Source: UBA7960 sp964348755
GTDB taxonomy: Bacteria > Bacteroidota > Bacteroidia > Bacteroidales > UBA7960
DNA: 7,433 bases
Assembly: GCA_964348755.1 (NCBI GenBank)
Contig: CAYGDW010000088.1
Location: 1-7,433 of the forward strand
Reading direction: 5' to 3'
The notes below the pieces were generated by a model. The model saw only the letters and a program-made list of their open reading frames with translations. It ran no database searches and was not told the DNA's origin. Below, one piece after another: positions 1-6,491 of the stretch. Position 1 is the stretch's first letter. Each line of letters starts with the position of its first letter. The position numbers and the translations under genes were made by a program.

Positions 1-8
1 ATTGAAAA

Positions 9-39
9 CCCTGTCATTTCGGGCGGAGCGGAAAATCAC
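9..39. repeat. Possible fragment of a Bacteroidota intergenic repeat
   Basis: The stretch reads CTGTCATTTCGGGCGGAGCG followed by GAAAATCACG. It resembles a short imperfect palindrome (GTCATTTCG...GAAATC-like) that I recall from between genes in many Bacteroidota genomes. The similarity is from memory and the dyad here is imperfect (ATTTCG against CGGAAAAT). Only one copy lies in the window, so repetition cannot be shown. It could equally be the 3' flank of a gene left of the window or a promoter region for the gene at 122. Confidence 0.25.
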
Positions 40-121
40 GTAATTTTTGTCGGCCAGTAGTGATAAAATATATAACTTTATTTGCCTTAACGATTCTTTA
101 TGTTGATAAAAAGCTAACATT

Positions 122-1309
122 ATGAATTACATTTTATTTGGCGATCAAACCCGCAGCCACCTCCTCCCATTTACCTTCATCAGGCCAATAGCCGATATCA
201 GGGTTGGCATACTAACAATCCGCGAAAAATGGGAGCATTTTCTGGGCAAAAAAACCTCTACTTTAACGGAGGAATACCTGAGTGCCAGGTATCCGCTAAT
301 TAAGGAAGCCGACAATGTGCTTATTAATGCCAGCGTTTTTCCCAACATGCAGCTGGTCGAGGAAATTTACAAGCTAACAAACAACCAGACCCTTGTAAGT
401 GGCGATGTGCTAATTGCCCACCGTCTCAGCGAAAAGGATATTGAAAACCTTGATGAGAATCTTCAGGATGGTGTTGAACCTTTACAAACCAAGGCCACTG
501 TTATAAAACTATCGAATCTGTGGGACATTGTATCGCTCAACCAACAGGCAATTGCAGATGATTTTGAGTTGATTACCCGTGGTCGCCTTAGCCAGCCAAT
601 GCCCGGACATGTTAGGGTAAGCGGGATCGAAAATGTGTTTGTGGAAGAAGGCGCAATAATTGAAATGGCATTTATTAATGCCTCAGAAGGGCCTGTATAT
701 ATCGGGAAAAATGCGTTGATTATGGATGGGGCCATGCTAAGGGGGCCATTATCGGTGGGCGAAGGTTCTGTAGTGAAAATGGGCGCCAAAATATACCCCG
801 GATCAACCATCGGTCCACATTCAAAAGTGGGAGGCGAAATTGTAGAAACGGTCATTTTTGGCTACAGCAATAAAGCCCACGATGGCTTCCTGGGCCATAG
901 CGTAATTGGTGAGTGGTGCAACCTGGGTGCCGATTCTAATGCATCGAACCTTAAAAATAATTATGACCATGTGCGCCTTTGGGACTATGCCGAAAATAGT
1001 TTTGTAAATACCGGGTTGCAATTCTGCGGATTGTTCATGGGCGACTACTCAAAGTGTGGAATCAATACAATGTTTAATACCGGAACCGTTGTGGGGGTAA
1101 ATGCCCTGATTTTTGGGACCGGGTTTATGAGAAACTTCATCCCCTCGTTTTCATGGGGAAGTGTTGCCGGATTCACAAACGTGGACATTGACAAGGCTGT
1201 TCAACTGGCCCAAAGGGTTTATGCCAGGCGTGGCCTCGTGTTTAGCAAAACTGACGAGGAGATTCTGCGAACCGTTTATAAACAATCGTTTACACACCCC
1301 CTAATGTAA
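122..1309 (+). CDS. Alternative GlmU-like sugar nucleotidyltransferase / acyltransferase
   Basis: This complete 395-aa protein is of the type found in Bacteroidota in place of, or beside, classical GlmU. The family is predicted to make UDP-GlcNAc or a related nucleotide sugar in the cytoplasm, for peptidoglycan and glycan synthesis. The N-terminal half (about 1-160) carries the family signature around R21-P22, D25, R27, G29 and K36-W37, in place of the usual GlmU GxGxRM loop. From about 170 to 330 the chain becomes a left-handed beta-helix with hexapeptide-like steps such as VYIGKN, LSVGEG and STIGPHSKVG. The stretch with H253 and H259, followed by GADSNASNLKNNY, resembles the GlmU acetyltransferase active-site region, so both activities are plausible. 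The C-terminal 60 residues contain FIPSFSWG and a helical end. ATG at 122 fits the expected N-terminus; no Shine-Dalgarno sequence precedes it. Family assignment is firm; substrate and bifunctionality are inferred. Confidence 0.88.
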   Translation: MNYILFGDQTRSHLLPFTFIRPIADIRVGILTIREKWEHFLGKKTSTLTEEYLSARYPLIKEADNVLINASVFPNMQLVEEIYKLTNNQTLVSGDVLIAHRLSEKDIENLDENLQDGVEPLQTKATVIKLSNLWDIVSLNQQAIADDFELITRGRLSQPMPGHVRVSGIENVFVEEGAIIEMAFINASEGPVYIGKNALIMDGAMLRGPLSVGEGSVVKMGAKIYPGSTIGPHSKVGGEIVETVIFGYSNKAHDGFLGHSVIGEWCNLGADSNASNLKNNYDHVRLWDYAENSFVNTGLQFCGLFMGDYSKCGINTMFNTGTVVGVNALIFGTGFMRNFIPSFSWGSVAGFTNVDIDKAVQLAQRVYARRGLVFSKTDEEILRTVYKQSFTHPLM

Positions 1310-1430
1310 ATCGGCTATAAAAATACTTTAGTCAATAGATTAACAAAAATATTAGGCAAAACCGACCAATTCTGGCCGATAAATGCCCCAAGGCTTAAAA
1401 AATATTGACGATTGTGTTTGTTTTTTGTTT

Positions 1431-1551
1431 CCTGCCCTTGTAAACAGCAAGTATGGTGCAAAAACTAAAACCATACAGGCTTTGCCATTTGAACCCAGCT
1501 CTACCCAGGTTGTCACTATCGGTTGGGTTATGCCAACTTTCGAAACTGGCA
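1431..1551. other. Cluster of potential RNA stems, possible structured RNA
   Basis: Several stems follow one another. CCTG (1431-1434) can pair with CAGG (1476-1479), enclosing CTTG/CAAG (1437-1440 with 1448-1451) and TATGGT/ACCATA (1452-1457 with 1470-1475), which gives a compact three-way junction with few unpaired bases. Next, AACCCA (1492-1497) matches TGGGTT (1524-1529), with ACC/GGT inside. Finally TGCCA (1531-1535) matches TGGCA (1547-1551) around TTTCGAAA. No good promoter or terminator brackets the cluster on either strand and I do not recognise a known RNA family. It could be a small RNA, a processed 3' UTR, a repeat remnant or chance. Confidence 0.25.
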
Positions 1552-1582
1552 CGGGTCTTGCACTTTGAAAGCGCCCAAATTT

Positions 1583-1643
1583 GATGTAAATTCCTGTTTT
1601 TTGACATTTTTTGCAACCATTTGATTCTTTGGTGGTTTACATC
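1583..1643. promoter_or_regulatory. Widely spaced inverted repeat reaching into the lon promoter
   Basis: GATGTAAA at 1583-1590 is matched exactly by TTTACATC at 1636-1643, with 45 bases between. The right arm lies in the spacer between the candidate -33 and -7 boxes of the lon promoter, where a bound repressor could block RNA polymerase. The arms are only 8 bases and AT-rich, so chance is possible. No regulator is identified. Confidence 0.25.
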
Positions 1644-1660
1644 TAAAACTGATATTTTTG
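1628..1660 (+). promoter_or_regulatory. Candidate Bacteroidota-type promoter for lon
   Basis: TTTG at 1628-1631 and TATTTTTG at 1653-1660 are 21 bases apart. They match the Bacteroidota consensus of TTTG near -33 and TAnnTTTG near -7. Transcription would start a few bases after 1660, leaving a leader of about 60 bases before the first lon ATG. The local sequence is AT-rich, which makes chance matches more likely than for the promoter at 4213. Confidence 0.5.
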
Positions 1661-1664
1661 GATA

Positions 1665-1695
1665 CCCCGGGTTTGAACCGGGGCTGACCTTTTTT
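1665..1695 (+). other. GC-rich hairpin plus T-run in the lon leader
   Basis: CCCCGG (1665-1670) and CCGGGG (1678-1683) form a 6-bp stem around a 7-base loop, and a run of six T follows at 1690-1695. This could be a weak intrinsic terminator for upstream transcription, but the T-run starts six bases past the stem. If the promoter at 1628-1660 is used, the hairpin would lie at or next to the extreme 5' end of the lon mRNA, where such stems often protect against decay. Read on the minus strand the same bases look like a tRNA T-arm (stem CCCGG, loop TTCAAAC), but no tRNA body surrounds it. Confidence 0.35.
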
Positions 1696-1727
1696 CATGT
1701 TTATGACATTTTGTCGTTTAAATTTTT

Positions 1728-4187
1728 ATGATGGAAAATATTTTCGAAAGAGATAGTATGTACTTTTCAGACATGATTGATGCCGAAAGCGAGTTTATTC
1801 CATTGCTCAGCACCGAAGAAGAAGAGCAAATGGCCGCCGAAGACATTCCCGATATTCTGCCCATACTTCCTTTAAAAAACACGGTGTTGTTTCCGGGTGT
1901 AGTAATACCTATTACGGTAAGCCGCGACAAATCAATAAAACTGGTTCGTGAGGTTTATAAGAAAAACCGTTTGATAGGGGTAGTTACGCAAAAAAATGCC
2001 GAAATTGAAGACCCCGATTTTGAAGACCTAAACCGCATTGGCACCTTTGCCCATATTTTAAAAACCCTGCAAATGCCCGATGGCAATACCACCGTTATAA
2101 TTCAGGGCAAACGCAGGCTTGAAATTAAGGAGCTGGTAACAAATGAACCCTATTTAAAAGCAAGGGTTGAGGCTTTCGACAGTAAATTAAAAATTAAAAA
2201 CGATCAGCGGTTCAAGGCCCTGATCTCGACAATAAAAGACCTGGCCATTCAAATTGTCAGGCTTTCGCCCAATTTACCTAGCGAAGCAGCATTTGCCATT
2301 AAAAATATTGAAAGCCCTGCCTTTCTTGTAAATTTTATTTCTTCAAACCTTAATATTGACAACGACCAAAAACAGTTGCTGCTCGAAACCCCCGACCTGA
2401 ACCAACGCGCCAATATTGTGCTTGAGCATCTTACCCGCGAATTGCAGGTGGTTGAGCTCAAAAACCAGATACAATCAAAAGTAAAGGTTGATATTGACAA
2501 GCAACAACGCGACTATATCCTGAATCAACAGCTAAAAACCATTCAGGAAGAATTGGGCGGCAACCCTTACGACCAGCAAATAATAGATCTGAAGGAGCGT
2601 GCCCGTATCAAAAAGTGGAGCAAACAGGTGCAGGAAGTTTTCGAAAAGGAAATCATGAAGCTTCAGCGCATAAACCCGGCTGCAATGGAGTTTTCTATTC
2701 AAATGAATTATTTGGAAACTCTTGTGGAGCTGCCCTGGAACGAGTTTTCGAAAGATAAGTTCGACCTTAAGAAAGCCCAAAAGGTACTGGACCGCGACCA
2801 TTATGGTTTGGAGAAAATCAAAGAACGCATAATTGAATACCTTGCCGTATTGAAACTCAAAGGCAATATGAAGTCGCCTATACTATGCTTTGTTGGCCCT
2901 CCCGGGGTCGGCAAAACCTCATTGGGCAAATCTATTGCCGAGGCAATAGGGCGGCAATACATCCGCATGTCGCTTGGAGGCCTGCGCGATGAGGCCGAAA
3001 TACGTGGCCATCGCAAAACTTATGTAGGCGCAATGCCCGGGCGCATTATACAAAATCTTAAAAAGGCCAAAACCAGCAATCCGGTATTTGTTTTAGACGA
3101 GATTGACAAAGTTGGGTACCAAACCTTTTCGGGCGACCCCTCATCGGCTATGCTCGAAGTGCTTGACCCTGAGCAAAATGTGGCGTTTTACGATAATTAC
3201 CTCGAGGTTGACTTCGACCTTTCAAACATCATGTTTATTGCTACCGCAAACAACCTATCCGGCATTCAGCCTGCCCTGCTCGACCGCATGGAAATAATAA
3301 ACCTTAGCGGATATATTGTTGAAGAAAAAATTGAAATTGCTCACCGCCACCTGGTACCCAAGCAACTTGCCGAACACGGGCTTAAGCTAGAACAATTAAA
3401 GTTTGGCAAAAAGGTACTCGAGAAAATTATTCAGGATTATACGCGCGAATCGGGCGTAAGGGCTTTGGAAAAACGCATTGCAAAGGTTATACGTTACAAA
3501 GCGCGCGAAATTGTAATGGGCGAAAATTTTGAGCCAAACCTAAGGCCCGATGTAATTGAAAAGATTCTTGGTGCTCCAAACTTTTCCCGCGACCAGTCGC
3601 AACTCAAAGACCTGGCTGGTATGATGACCGGACTGGCCTGGACCTGGGCAGGTGGCGAGGTGCTTTTTGTCGAGGTGAGTATTAGCAAAGGCAAAGGGCA
3701 GCTTACACTTACCGGAAACCTGGGTGAAATAATGAAAGAATCGGCCACCCTTGCTTTCGAATACCTGAAAGCAAAGGCCCCGGTACTTGGCATCAATCCT
3801 CATGTTTTCGAAAAATACAATGTACACATGCATGTGCCCGAAGGGGCAACCCCAAAGGATGGCCCATCGGCAGGAATAACCATGTTTGCAGCCCTTACTT
3901 CGGCTTTCACTCAGCGCAAAGTAAGACCCGGTGTAGCAATGACCGGCGAAATAACTCTTAGGGGAAAAGTGTTGCCTGTAGGGGGGATCAAAGAAAAGAT
4001 TTTGGCCGCCAAACGGGCCGGAATTCACACAATTATCATCTCGGAAGAAAATCGCAAGGACCTGGCCGAAATCAATCAGATTTACCTTAAGGGCCTGGAG
4101 TTTGCCTACATCAAAGAAATGATTGATACCGTTGACCTGGCAATGCTCCCCGAAAAAGTTAGCAAACCTTTAGTTTTTGAGGTGTAA
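1728..4187 (+). CDS. lon: ATP-dependent protease Lon (LonA type)
   Basis: This complete 819-aa Lon is a cytoplasmic ATP-driven serine protease that unfolds and degrades damaged proteins and selected regulators, acting as a hexamer. After an acidic lead-in of about 42 residues, the substrate-binding N-domain begins at DILPILPLKNTVLFPG and is followed by a helical linker to about 350. The AAA+ module has Walker A GPPGVGKT at 390-397 and Walker B VFVLDEID at 453-460. The C-terminal protease domain has the catalytic Ser714 in PKDGPSAG and Lys757 in GGIKEK, the same 43-residue spacing as E. coli Ser679/Lys722. No membrane segment of the LonB kind is seen. It is slightly longer than the E. coli enzyme (784 aa), mainly at the N-terminus. 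The start is uncertain: two ATGs are adjacent at 1728 and 1731, and a third at 1758 (Met11) is preceded by AAAGAGA. All lie before the conserved domain. It probably has its own promoter (1628-1660). Confidence 0.98.
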   Translation: MMENIFERDSMYFSDMIDAESEFIPLLSTEEEEQMAAEDIPDILPILPLKNTVLFPGVVIPITVSRDKSIKLVREVYKKNRLIGVVTQKNAEIEDPDFEDLNRIGTFAHILKTLQMPDGNTTVIIQGKRRLEIKELVTNEPYLKARVEAFDSKLKIKNDQRFKALISTIKDLAIQIVRLSPNLPSEAAFAIKNIESPAFLVNFISSNLNIDNDQKQLLLETPDLNQRANIVLEHLTRELQVVELKNQIQSKVKVDIDKQQRDYILNQQLKTIQEELGGNPYDQQIIDLKERARIKKWSKQVQEVFEKEIMKLQRINPAAMEFSIQMNYLETLVELPWNEFSKDKFDLKKAQKVLDRDHYGLEKIKERIIEYLAVLKLKGNMKSPILCFVGPPGVGKTSLGKSIAEAIGRQYIRMSLGGLRDEAEIRGHRKTYVGAMPGRIIQNLKKAKTSNPVFVLDEIDKVGYQTFSGDPSSAMLEVLDPEQNVAFYDNYLEVDFDLSNIMFIATANNLSGIQPALLDRMEIINLSGYIVEEKIEIAHRHLVPKQLAEHGLKLEQLKFGKKVLEKIIQDYTRESGVRALEKRIAKVIRYKAREIVMGENFEPNLRPDVIEKILGAPNFSRDQSQLKDLAGMMTGLAWTWAGGEVLFVEVSISKGKGQLTLTGNLGEIMKESATLAFEYLKAKAPVLGINPHVFEKYNVHMHVPEGATPKDGPSAGITMFAALTSAFTQRKVRPGVAMTGEITLRGKVLPVGGIKEKILAAKRAGIHTIIISEENRKDLAEINQIYLKGLEFAYIKEMIDTVDLAMLPEKVSKPLVFEV

Positions 4188-4210
4188 ACACACCTTAAAT
4201 TCTGATTTTT
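4176..4210 (+). terminator. Hairpin spanning the lon stop codon, likely terminator
   Basis: TTTGAGGTGT (4176-4185) pairs with ACACCTTAAA (4190-4199), ten pairs with one G-T wobble, closed by the loop AAAC. The TAA stop of lon (4185-4187) lies at the top of the stem and in the loop. A run of five T follows at 4206-4210. The gap to the T-run and the AT-rich lower stem make it a modest terminator. It may instead mark or protect the 3' end of the mRNA. Confidence 0.5.
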
Positions 4211-4212
4211 AG

Positions 4213-4244
4213 TTTGTTGTTTAATTAAAAAAACCTACCTTTGC
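4213..4244 (+). promoter_or_regulatory. Bacteroidota-type promoter of the S1 gene
   Basis: TTTG at 4213-4216 is followed after exactly 19 bases by TACCTTTG at 4236-4243, then C. Both boxes match the Bacteroidota housekeeping consensus (TTTG near -33, TAnnTTTG near -7) and the spacing is ideal. Transcription should begin at about 4248-4251, giving a leader of close to 98 bases before the S1 start codon. This is the best promoter match in the window and fits a highly expressed ribosomal gene. Confidence 0.8.
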
Positions 4245-4247
4245 AGT

Positions 4248-4346
4248 CCCTTTTCAGGGCCTGTAATTCAATTATTGTTTAACCCGGTTTGTCCTGAGCC
4301 CAATTACAAAGCTTAGGAAAACCACATTATTTAATCACCCTTTTAA
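4248..4346 (+). promoter_or_regulatory. Leader of the S1 mRNA with competing pairings
   Basis: The predicted 5' UTR contains a small hairpin at its start: CCCT (4248-4251) with AGGG (4256-4259). It also has three longer-range matches: TCAGG (4254-4258) with CCTGA (4293-4297), GGGC (4257-4260) with GCCC (4298-4301), and TGTAATT (4262-4268) with AATTACA (4302-4308). The last two are in crossing order and the first two share bases, so they cannot all form in one simple fold. S1 represses its own translation in enterobacteria through a structured leader. A similar role here is only an inference. No Shine-Dalgarno sequence stands before the ATG; AGGA at 4315-4318 is too far upstream. Confidence 0.35.
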
Positions 4347-6476
4347 ATGTCAGAAGAAAATAAAAATCTGAACCCTTCGGACGAGCAACCGGCAGAACTG
4401 CCTGTTGAGCAACCCGAAGCAAACCAAACCGATGTTGAAAATGTTGCAGAAAACCTTTTTGAAGAACCGGTTGTCGCAGTTGTTGAAACACCTGTAGCTA
4501 ACATGCAGCTACAAACATCCAAAAAGAAAACCCATGTAGTTGCAAGCCAGGTTCCTGGCGAATTTGACTGGGATTCTATTGGGAAGAAGCAGGAAGCCTA
4601 TTCTGCATCAGAGCGCCAGCGCATGGAAAGCCTTTATGATGAAACGCTAAAGTCGATAGGCGAAGGCGAAGTGATTGACGGCACCGTGGTTTCAATGAGC
4701 AACCGCGAAGTTGTAGTCAATATTGGCTTCAAGTCCGACGGGGTTATACCGGCCTCCGAGGTGCGTTACAACCCTAATTTAAAAAGTGGCGACCCCATAG
4801 AGGTATATGTTGAGAGCCAGGAAGACATTAGCGGTCAGCTGGTGCTTTCGCACAAAAAAGCCCGCACACTTCGCTCGTGGGAGCGCATAAATGCAGCCAT
4901 GGATAATGACGAAATCATTAATGGCTTTGTGAAGTGCCGCACTAAAGGTGGTCTGATTGTCGATGTGTTTGGCATTGAGGCATTTTTGCCTGGTTCGCAA
5001 ATCGACGTAAAACCCATTCGCGATTATGATATTTATGTTGGCAAGACCATGGAATTTAAAGTTGTGAAGATTAACCACGAATACAAAAACGTGGTGGTTT
5101 CGCACAAAGCCCTTATCGAAGCCGAGCTTGAAGTTCAGAAAGCCGAAATTATTGCCAAACTCGAAAAAGGACAGATTCTAGAAGGTACTGTTAAGAATAT
5201 TACCTCATACGGTGTATTTGTCGATTTGGGTGGCGTTGATGGCTTGATACATATTACCGACCTTTCGTGGGGCCGTATAAACCACCCCGAAGAAATAGTG
5301 AAACTCGATGAGAAGATCAATGTGGTAATTCTTGATTTCGACGAAAACAAAAAACGCATTGCCTTAGGCCTTAAGCAGCTAAACTCACACCCATGGGAAT
5401 CGCTCAATGCAGGCATGAGGATAGGCGACAAGGTAAAAGGCAAGGTAGTGGTTATTGCCGACTACGGTGCTTTTATTGAAATAGCTCCAGGAGTTGAAGG
5501 CCTGATTCACGTTTCGGAAATGTCGTGGTCGCAGCACCTGCGCACCGCACAGGATTTCCTTAAAGTGGGCGATGAGGTTGAAGGTGTTATCCTTACACTT
5601 GACCGCGATGACCGGAAAATGTCACTGGGTATCAAACAACTGATTCCTGATCCATGGGAAAATATTGTAGAAAAATACCCCGTAAACTCCAAACACAAAG
5701 CAACGGTTCGCAACTTCACCAACTTTGGTATTTTTGTTGAACTCGAAGAGGGGGTTGATGGCCTGATTCATATCAGCGATCTTTCGTGGAGCAAAAAGAT
5801 TAAACACCCGGCCGAATTTACCAAAATTGGCGAAATCATTGAGGTGGTGGTTCTTGATGTTGACAAGGAAAACCGTCGCCTGAGCCTTGGCCACAAGCAA
5901 CTTGAAGAAAATCCATGGGATGTGTTCGAAAGCGTATTTACCATCGATTCAGTGCATCAGGGTACAATAGTTGGTACTTCCGACAAGGGTGTTATTGTTT
6001 CGTTGCCTTATGGCGTTGAAGGCTTTGCCCCAACCCGCCATATTGTAAAGGAAGATGGCAGCCCTGCAAGGATAGAAGAAACACTCGACTTCAAGGTGTA
6101 TGAGTTTAACAAGGAAACCAAGAAAATTGTGGTTTCGCACGCAAAAATTCACCAGGATGCAAAATCTGCTGAAAAAGCCTCTGAAGCTGCAGACCGTAAA
6201 GCCAAAGAAAAAACTGCCCGGAATGACGTTGTTAAAATTAAGGATAACCTGGAGAAAACTACCCTTGGCGACCTTAGCGTGCTTGCAAACCTGAAAACCG
6301 AAATTGAATTGACCGAGAAAACGGCACTCAAGGAAAAGTTGGCTGCAATGGATGAAAAAGAAAAAGTTAAAGAAGAAAAAGCCAAAACTGAAGTGAAGGA
6401 CGAAAAATCCAGGGCTAAACCAGCCAAAAAAAAGAAGGAAGAATCTACTGATGCTGAAGCCCCTGCTGCTGAATAA
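4347..6476 (+). CDS. rpsA: 30S ribosomal protein S1
   Basis: This complete 709-aa protein binds mRNA at the small ribosomal subunit and helps unfold and place it for initiation. That role may matter more here because the visible genes lack Shine-Dalgarno sequences. An acidic, low-complexity N-terminus (about 1-70) leads to FDWD at 73-76 and a helical lead-in. Six S1 (OB-fold) domains follow at about 106-172, 188-256, 273-345, 359-432, 446-519 and 533-602. Domains 3 to 5 are the most alike, each with a GV(D/E)GLIH core followed by an SW pair (GGVDGLIH in domain 3) and ending in GLKQL, GIKQL or GHKQL. Domains 1, 2 and 6 are more divergent, as usual. Residues 603-709 form a Lys/Glu/Ala-rich tail with TLGDLSVLANLK near 640-655 and a KPAKKKK basic patch near 691-697. 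The protein is longer than E. coli S1 (557 aa) and seems long even for Bacteroidota. It lies downstream of its own promoter. Confidence 0.96.
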   Translation: MSEENKNLNPSDEQPAELPVEQPEANQTDVENVAENLFEEPVVAVVETPVANMQLQTSKKKTHVVASQVPGEFDWDSIGKKQEAYSASERQRMESLYDETLKSIGEGEVIDGTVVSMSNREVVVNIGFKSDGVIPASEVRYNPNLKSGDPIEVYVESQEDISGQLVLSHKKARTLRSWERINAAMDNDEIINGFVKCRTKGGLIVDVFGIEAFLPGSQIDVKPIRDYDIYVGKTMEFKVVKINHEYKNVVVSHKALIEAELEVQKAEIIAKLEKGQILEGTVKNITSYGVFVDLGGVDGLIHITDLSWGRINHPEEIVKLDEKINVVILDFDENKKRIALGLKQLNSHPWESLNAGMRIGDKVKGKVVVIADYGAFIEIAPGVEGLIHVSEMSWSQHLRTAQDFLKVGDEVEGVILTLDRDDRKMSLGIKQLIPDPWENIVEKYPVNSKHKATVRNFTNFGIFVELEEGVDGLIHISDLSWSKKIKHPAEFTKIGEIIEVVVLDVDKENRRLSLGHKQLEENPWDVFESVFTIDSVHQGTIVGTSDKGVIVSLPYGVEGFAPTRHIVKEDGSPARIEETLDFKVYEFNKETKKIVVSHAKIHQDAKSAEKASEAADRKAKEKTARNDVVKIKDNLEKTTLGDLSVLANLKTEIELTEKTALKEKLAAMDEKEKVKEEKAKTEVKDEKSRAKPAKKKKEESTDAEAPAAE

Positions 6477-6491
6477 TTAACCTGCAGATAC

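Larger units (their letters stand above)
1310..1727. other. 418-base intergenic region with inverted repeats; no convincing gene
   Basis: The short reading frames here (61 aa on plus, 66 and 73 aa on minus) overlap one another, lack recognisable domains and have no start signals, so none is called. Notable contents are ATCGGC at 1310-1315 matched by GCCGAT at 1375-1380, the hairpin cluster at 1431-1551, the pair GATGTAAA/TTTACATC at 1583-1590 and 1636-1643, a candidate promoter at 1628-1660, a GC-rich hairpin at 1665-1683, and GACA-TTT-TGTC at 1705-1715. No CIRCE heat-shock operator (TTAGCACTC-N9-GAGTGCTAA) was seen. No good intrinsic terminator was found directly after the gene ending at 1309. 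Confidence 0.7.

Noticed and set aside
42..84. Promoter for the gene at 122 (AATTTTTG at 42-49 or TTTATTTG at 77-84)
   Set aside because: Each has one mismatch to TAnnTTTG and neither has TTTG at 19-21 bases upstream, so support is too weak to list.
1576..1583. Second promoter-like box CAAATTTG before lon
   Set aside because: One mismatch to TAnnTTTG, and the nearest TTG is only 15 bases upstream. The pair at 1628/1653 fits better.
1383..1616. Small overlapping frames on both strands (61, 66 and 73 aa)
   Set aside because: They overlap on opposite strands, have no ribosome-binding or promoter signals and no familiar protein pattern. Inverted repeats explain the region as well.
1641..1730. 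tRNA gene on the minus strand, suggested by the T-arm-like GGTTCAAACC
   Set aside because: The bases that should form the acceptor, D and anticodon arms are AT-rich and do not fold. The needed partner of the acceptor end is absent.
3540..4028. 162-aa open frame on the minus strand
   Set aside because: It lies wholly within the protease domain of lon, antisense, with no recognisable domain. Long antisense frames are common opposite Bacteroidota coding sequence.
4779..6427. Several minus-strand frames of 60-108 aa inside rpsA
   Set aside because: Shadows of the S1 coding frame; they repeat with the S1 domains and encode nothing recognisable.
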